Assembly (NCBI GenBank): GCA_035406685.1
Contig: DAONLM010000034.1
Location: 1-18,130 of the forward strand
Length of the DNA stretch: 18,130 nucleotides
Direction: 5' to 3'
Source of the DNA: DAONLM01 sp035406685
Lineage (GTDB): Bacteria > Spirochaetota > GWE2-31-10 > MWDO01
Shown here: piece after piece, positions 14,522-18,130 of the stretch
How the letters are laid out: each line of letters opens with the position of its first letter
Numbering within the stretch: the first letter of the stretch is position 1
The notes under the pieces: generated by a model
The model's input: the letters and a program-made list of their open reading frames with translations, nothing else
Databases searched by the model: none
What the model was told of the DNA's origin: nothing
Position numbers and translations under genes: made by a program

Positions 14522-15799
14522 TTAAATTTCAGTATTATCTTTTATTATTCCATTCTTAGGAACTATAATAACTCCCTCTCTAATATAATAATTATCACCA
14601 TCAAAATTTACCTTATTCTCTTTATTTACAATCTTACAATTTTTTCCAATCCTTGCATTTTTATCAATAATTGCATTCTTTATAAATGTATTGTCACCAA
14701 TGCCTATATCTATAATATGATGTCTACGATTATACTCTTTACCTGCTTCACTTTCATAGTAATCAGCACCCATTACTACACTATTCTCTATTACTACATT
14801 ATTATTTATTATACTTCTTATTCCGATAACACTATTTTTAATTTTACAATTCTTTATTATACAGCCATCAGCAATAATAGTCTCTTCTAAATAACAATTA
14901 TATATCTTTGAACCTGGAAGATATCTTGCATTTGTATAAACAGGAGGAGAATAAAAATCAAAATGTGAATTACTCGATGCAAAATCAAGATTTGCTTTTA
15001 AAAAAGATTTTATTGTTCCTACATCTTCCCAATATCCATTAAATAAAAAACCACCAACCTTTCTTGCTTCTGATCGTATAGCAAAAGGTATTATCTCTTT
15101 ACCAAAATCAGTATATTCTGTTTTGAGTAATTCAAGAAGGACCTCTATGTTAAAAAGATATATACCCATTGAGGCAAGATATTCCTTATCCTGTTCAATA
15201 TTCGGGAATCTTTCTTTAATAATATCTTTTGCATAAAGATTAGAATATTGTTCTATATTCTGTGGTTTTTCAACAAAATCAACTATCAAATTATCTTTAA
15301 AAGAAACAATACCAAAAGACTTTGTATCCTCTTTTGTTACCGGCAAAATAGGTATTGTTAGATCTGCCTTTATTGTTTTATGATATTTAATCAATTCTTT
15401 AAAATTCATTTTATATATCTGATCACCACTTAAAATAAGAACATATTTAATATTAAAGAAAGCAAGAATATGTTTTAAATTTTTTCTTACTGCATCCGCA
15501 GTCCCCTGATACCAGTTTGTATTATCCTGAGACTGCTCTGCGGCAAGTATATCAACAAAACCCTGATGAAAATTATCAAATCTATAAGCCTGATTGATGT
15601 GCTTATTAAGAGAGGCTGAATTAAATTGAGTCAATATAAAAATCTGATTAATACCAGAATTAAGACAATTACTTATTGGAATGTCGATTAATCTGTACTT
15701 ACCACCAATTGGAACCGCTGGTTTTGATCTATCCTTTGTTAATGGAAATAGTCTTGACCCCTGCCCTCCTCCTAATATTAAACATATTACATCTTTCAT
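14522..15799 (-). CDS. glgC: Glucose-1-phosphate adenylyltransferase (cyanobacterial/plant-like)
   Basis: A 425-residue enzyme that makes ADP-glucose from glucose 1-phosphate and ATP, the committed step of glycogen synthesis. Nucleotidyltransferase motifs: LGGGQGSRLFPLT (9-21), KPAVPIGGKYRLIDIPISNC (26-45), YQGTADAVR (97-105), LSGDQIYKM (123-131), FVEKP (175-179) and GYWEDVGT (255-262). From about 290 to the end is a left-handed beta-helix domain. ILTQFNSASLNKHI, the GFVDILAAEQ segment and the C-terminal REGVIIVPKNGII resemble the cyanobacterial/plant enzyme more than the enterobacterial one, which suggests 3-phosphoglycerate-type control (inferred). An AGAGG site lies five bases before the ATG. 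It is co-transcribed after aspartate kinase (12-base gap), with the GATATC array behind it. Confidence 0.95.
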   Translation of the reverse strand: MKDVICLILGGGQGSRLFPLTKDRSKPAVPIGGKYRLIDIPISNCLNSGINQIFILTQFNSASLNKHINQAYRFDNFHQGFVDILAAEQSQDNTNWYQGTADAVRKNLKHILAFFNIKYVLILSGDQIYKMNFKELIKYHKTIKADLTIPILPVTKEDTKSFGIVSFKDNLIVDFVEKPQNIEQYSNLYAKDIIKERFPNIEQDKEYLASMGIYLFNIEVLLELLKTEYTDFGKEIIPFAIRSEARKVGGFLFNGYWEDVGTIKSFLKANLDFASSNSHFDFYSPPVYTNARYLPGSKIYNCYLEETIIADGCIIKNCKIKNSVIGIRSIINNNVVIENSVVMGADYYESEAGKEYNRRHHIIDIGIGDNTFIKNAIIDKNARIGKNCKIVNKENKVNFDGDNYYIREGVIIVPKNGIIKDNTEI

Positions 15800-15811
15800 T
15801 TTGACCTCTCA

Positions 15812-17230
15812 TTATTTAAAAAATTCTTGATATATATAATTTACTGCCTTTTTTGCATTATCTTTATCTGAATTACAATCAATTCCTACAATTATATTTC
15901 TCTCACTGGGACCTTGATCTATTATCTCTATATTTATACCATTTCTGGCAAGAACACCACACACTCTTGATAATATCCCTACGGTATGCCTCATACCTTC
16001 ACCAACTATACATATTAATGCTTTATTCTTTCTTATCTGAAAAGAATCAACATCAAGGACATTTCTCACATATTCCATAAATTCTTCAATATTAACCTCT
16101 TTCCTAAAAGCCTCAGCAACACCAGTATGAATACTCTTATCTTTAAACTCTTTTTCCTGCACCACAAGACACATAGAATCAATACCTGTTGTTATCTGTT
16201 CAATATTTATCTTATGCTCTTTAAAAATATCTAATAGTTCATCAGCAAATCCAATATATTCATTCATAAGAGTCTTTTCTACATTTACAAAGCAGATATT
16301 TTCAAGGTGTGCTATACCAACAACAGGATACTCCTTTTTTATCTCTCTCTGATTTACAATCTTTGTACCAGAATGATCTGGTTTCAAAAGATTTTTTAAT
16401 ACAATAGGAATATTTGCCTTCATTGTTGGAATCATTGCTTCCTGATGTAATACATTAAAACTTATGTAGGACAATTCTCTTATCTCTTTATAAGTAACCT
16501 CTTCCATTAACTTAGGGTTATTGACAATTCTTGGATCAGCAGAATATATTCCATCCACATCCTTCCAGTTTTCATAAGATGTGGCCTTAACTGCAACAGA
16601 AATATCTGCTGCTGTTTTGTCTGTTCCACCCCTACTATAAATCATTGGTCTACCTTTTTCATCCACAGCAAAAAAACCGGGATATACAACAATACAATCA
16701 TAATCTCTTAATTTTGCTAAATTATTATAAGAACTTGGGATTATTTTTCCATCAAGAGGATGCCCACTTAAATAATGACCAATCTCTCTCGGATCAATAT
16801 ATCTGGCATTTAAACCTCTTATCTCTTTTAAATATATTGCATCCAATCTGGAAAACAATTCTTCACCAGAACCTACTATTAACGCTCTATAATTATCAGA
16901 AGATAATGAATCTTTTTTTGCTATATAACCTTCAAGAATTGAAAGAATCTTATCAATCTCTTTTCTATCAATACCTAAGGGCTCAAATACTGCATAATGA
17001 TTTAATTTTATCTTTTCAAAAATCTCTTCTGGAAATTTTCCTTCTTTCAAAGATGCTTCTGCCCCCTGAACTAAAAGATCTGTAACCTTTGGAAGACCTT
17101 CAACTTTACCAATAGCAGAATTTACTTTGATTCTTCTTGCAGAATTCTTTTCAAAAAGATCTGCTGCCAATTTTACTCTTTCCGCTGTAGAATTAGCCCA
17201 GCCACCAAATTTTGAAACTATAAATTCCAT
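15812..17230 (-). CDS. lysC: Aspartate kinase
   Basis: A 472-residue aspartokinase (aspartate + ATP to aspartyl phosphate) at the head of lysine, threonine and methionine synthesis. The amino acid kinase domain covers about 1-290: KFGG (7-10), VNSAIGK (36-42), KVTDLL (48-53), YSRGGTDKTAADI (198-210) and NWKDVDGIYSADPRIV (221-236). Two ACT-type regulatory segments follow at about 311-358 and 404-465, so feedback by an amino acid is likely. The usual hydroxyl pair after KFGG (TS or SS) is replaced by WA (KFGGWANSTAE), an unusual change beside the active site. PKVTDLL places it near the spirochaete/clostridial/Bacteroidetes-type monofunctional class. GGAG lies nine bases before the ATG; the preceding membrane-protein gene ends three bases upstream. 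The gene symbol is by function only. Confidence 0.93.
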   Translation of the reverse strand: MEFIVSKFGGWANSTAERVKLAADLFEKNSARRIKVNSAIGKVEGLPKVTDLLVQGAEASLKEGKFPEEIFEKIKLNHYAVFEPLGIDRKEIDKILSILEGYIAKKDSLSSDNYRALIVGSGEELFSRLDAIYLKEIRGLNARYIDPREIGHYLSGHPLDGKIIPSSYNNLAKLRDYDCIVVYPGFFAVDEKGRPMIYSRGGTDKTAADISVAVKATSYENWKDVDGIYSADPRIVNNPKLMEEVTYKEIRELSYISFNVLHQEAMIPTMKANIPIVLKNLLKPDHSGTKIVNQREIKKEYPVVGIAHLENICFVNVEKTLMNEYIGFADELLDIFKEHKINIEQITTGIDSMCLVVQEKEFKDKSIHTGVAEAFRKEVNIEEFMEYVRNVLDVDSFQIRKNKALICIVGEGMRHTVGILSRVCGVLARNGINIEIIDQGPSERNIIVGIDCNSDKDNAKKAVNYIYQEFFK

Positions 17231-17233
17231 AAT

Positions 17234-17539
17234 TTATTTCTCCATTTTATTTATATTTTTATATATTACAGAAATCTTGCCGTCTTTACTGGAAATTGCA
17301 TCTTTATTTTTGTGTTTTACTTTTTCCCAGAAAATAGCAAGTTTCTTACCACATCCAGTCTTTTTTAAAGTATTAAGAATCCATCTTTCTACATCTTCTT
17401 TTTTTTTAAAATCTATCAATATAAATCCTAAAAGAACAAATACCCATCCCTGAAATACTGGTATAAACCCACCGGCAATACCAATTAAAATAAATATGAT
17501 TCCTAAAAAATTTCTTATTATCTTTTTAATTTTACTCAA
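17234..17539 (-). CDS. Small PGPGW-type membrane protein
   Basis: A 101-residue protein with a hydrophobic hairpin: helix about 9-26, then GGFIPVFQGW and helix about 31-43. The G-x-(I/L)-P-x-x-x-GW turn is the mark of the PGPGW putative transmembrane family, whose function is unknown. The C-terminal half is basic and cytoplasmic-looking. The start is a TTG at 17539-17537; AGAGGT lies 11 bases upstream and no ATG fits. The stop is three bases before the aspartate kinase start, so it is the first gene of the membrane protein-lysC-glgC operon. No functional link to those enzymes is evident. Confidence 0.7.
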   Translation of the reverse strand: MSKIKKIIRNFLGIIFILIGIAGGFIPVFQGWVFVLLGFILIDFKKKEDVERWILNTLKKTGCGKKLAIFWEKVKHKNKDAISSKDGKISVIYKNINKMEK

Positions 17540-17574
17540 ATATATAAGTAACCTCTTATATTTTTTAGAAAGTA

Positions 17575-17603
17575 TTATTACTAAAAATTTTGATTTTTGT
17601 CAA
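17575..17603 (-). promoter_or_regulatory. Possible promoter of the membrane protein-lysC-glgC operon
   Basis: On the minus strand TTGACA (17603-17598) is followed after 17 bases by TAATAA (17580-17575), a poor -10 box. The -35 is perfect, and the position, about 36 bases before the TTG start, is right. Confidence 0.4.
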
Positions 17604-17758
17604 AAAATATGTAAGAAATATATAACAAGGTCCTCTTGACAGGTAAGAATTTATTTTTAAGCAGAGAAAAAGATAGATTTATCCTCATGTTAATTTTATT
17701 TGAGAAAAAGTTATAATAAATTTATTTATTTTTTATCTAAAATTTTTAGTAACTTTAC

Positions 17759-18130
17759 CTAATAATAGGTTTCAAAACCTATTACCTGGTAACAGTTATT
17801 GTATATTGCTTTGTAAAATGGGGTGGTATTGCCTTCAAAGTGGGACAATTCTCTGCTCTTTCCCCACCTCTTTATCTCTGTTAATTTCAACCATAATCTC
17901 AATGTCACAAGACTGCATTTTTTCTCAAATCCAAGCATACCCATTTTCTCATATTCTTCAATAAATATCTCAAGAATTGTCCTAATCAATTTTGCCATGC
18001 TAAAAAAATTTAAGTCAGCATGGATTTTCTTTAAAAACCTATAATCTTCTTTTGGCAAATAAAAATGAATAGAGTCATCTGCATTTAGTCTTTCGTAAAA
18101 ATTTCCATCTTCATGTCCGAAACAGTATCT
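17759..18130 (-). CDS. Possible ribbon-helix-helix protein, 5' end beyond the window
   Basis: At least 123 codons are open from the right edge to a TAG at 17761-17759. A TTG at 18058 is a possible start, but the frame stays open upstream with natural-looking sequence (RYCFGHEDGNFYERLNADDS), so the gene most likely begins outside the window. The segment IHFYLPKEDYRFLKKIHADL, then NFFSMAKLIRTILEIFIEE, has the strand plus two helices of ribbon-helix-helix DNA-binding proteins, with FSMAKLIR at the second helix. The C-terminal 50 residues are unfamiliar. A copy of its last residues (VIGFxTYY) occurs in the decayed frame near 11000, suggesting a family present more than once. No function is assigned. 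Confidence 0.6.
   Translation of the reverse strand, partial: RYCFGHEDGNFYERLNADDSIHFYLPKEDYRFLKKIHADLNFFSMAKLIRTILEIFIEEYEKMGMLGFEKKCSLVTLRLWLKLTEIKRWGKSRELSHFEGNTTPFYKAIYNNCYQVIGFETYY
17763..17784. repeat. 22-bp inverted repeat at the gene's 3' end
   Basis: TAATAGGTTT and AAACCTATTA arms of ten bases are separated by two bases and overlap the last codons of the minus-strand gene. An imperfect version (two changed bases in one arm) lies near 10988-11009. There is no T-tract, so it is not a standard terminator. Confidence 0.7.

Noticed and set aside
16645..17085. 146-codon plus-strand frame within the aspartate kinase gene
   Set aside because: It is antisense to conserved aspartokinase motifs and its composition (Leu, Asn, Gln and His rich) is typical of a shadow frame.

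Overview
The window is AT-rich DNA (very roughly three quarters A+T by eye) with closely packed genes, Shine-Dalgarno sites of the AAGGAG/GGAG type, standard stop codons and near-consensus sigma-70-type promoters. The gene content is a four-gene rnf block, the MEP isoprenoid enzyme Dxs, a bacterial glycogen gene (glgC) and exported ankyrin, PEGA and lipoprotein products. It suggests the chromosome of an anaerobic, fermentative, probably diderm bacterium. A low-GC spirochaete-like lineage would fit, but nothing here proves the phylum. No rRNA, tRNA, CRISPR, prophage or insertion-sequence gene was recognised.

Layout. (1) 1-49: the first codons of a minus-strand gene that leaves the window. (2) 237-1990: an exported ankyrin-repeat protein overlapping a DegT/ArnB-type PLP aminotransferase by ATGA. 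(3) 2101-3517: a lipoprotein and an exported PEGA-repeat protein behind their own promoter, closed by a strong terminator at 3527-3569. (4) 3570-3949: a noncoding leader with a GGATATCTGTAT-type element, a perfect 18-bp palindrome and two tandem promoters. (5) 3950-8947: rnfC-rnfD-rnfG-rnfE, then a ROK sugar kinase and an ArsR-type regulator, in one tight operon. (6) 8934-10766: dxs, convergent with and overlapping the regulator gene. (7) About 10767-11160: no intact gene, but a stop-riddled reading frame that looks like a decayed gene. (8) 11161-14154: a ThiI/MnmA-like PP-loop protein and a divergent GH13-like (alpha-amylase clan) protein. (9) 14167-14521: a noncoding interval holding a periodic array of degenerate GATATC units. 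(10) 14522-17539, minus strand: a PGPGW-type membrane protein, aspartate kinase and glgC, transcribed in that order. (11) 17759 to the right edge: a 5'-truncated minus-strand gene, possibly of ribbon-helix-helix type.

How it fits together. Rnf couples reduced ferredoxin and NAD to an ion gradient. A probable glucokinase and a small regulator sit in the same transcript, while glgC and the GH13-like protein suggest storage and remodelling of glucan. The least expected feature is a noncoding sequence family. GATATC-centred units recur about every 20-26 bp between glgC and the GH13-like gene, and single motifs from that array, with a closely related palindrome (TACGACA-nn-TGTCGTA), recur in the rnf leader. 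This hints at a shared cis-regulatory system linking energy conservation to glucan metabolism. That link is inference; the repeats are directly visible. rnfA and rnfB are absent from the rnf block, although RnfE carries cysteines that would normally pair with those of RnfA.
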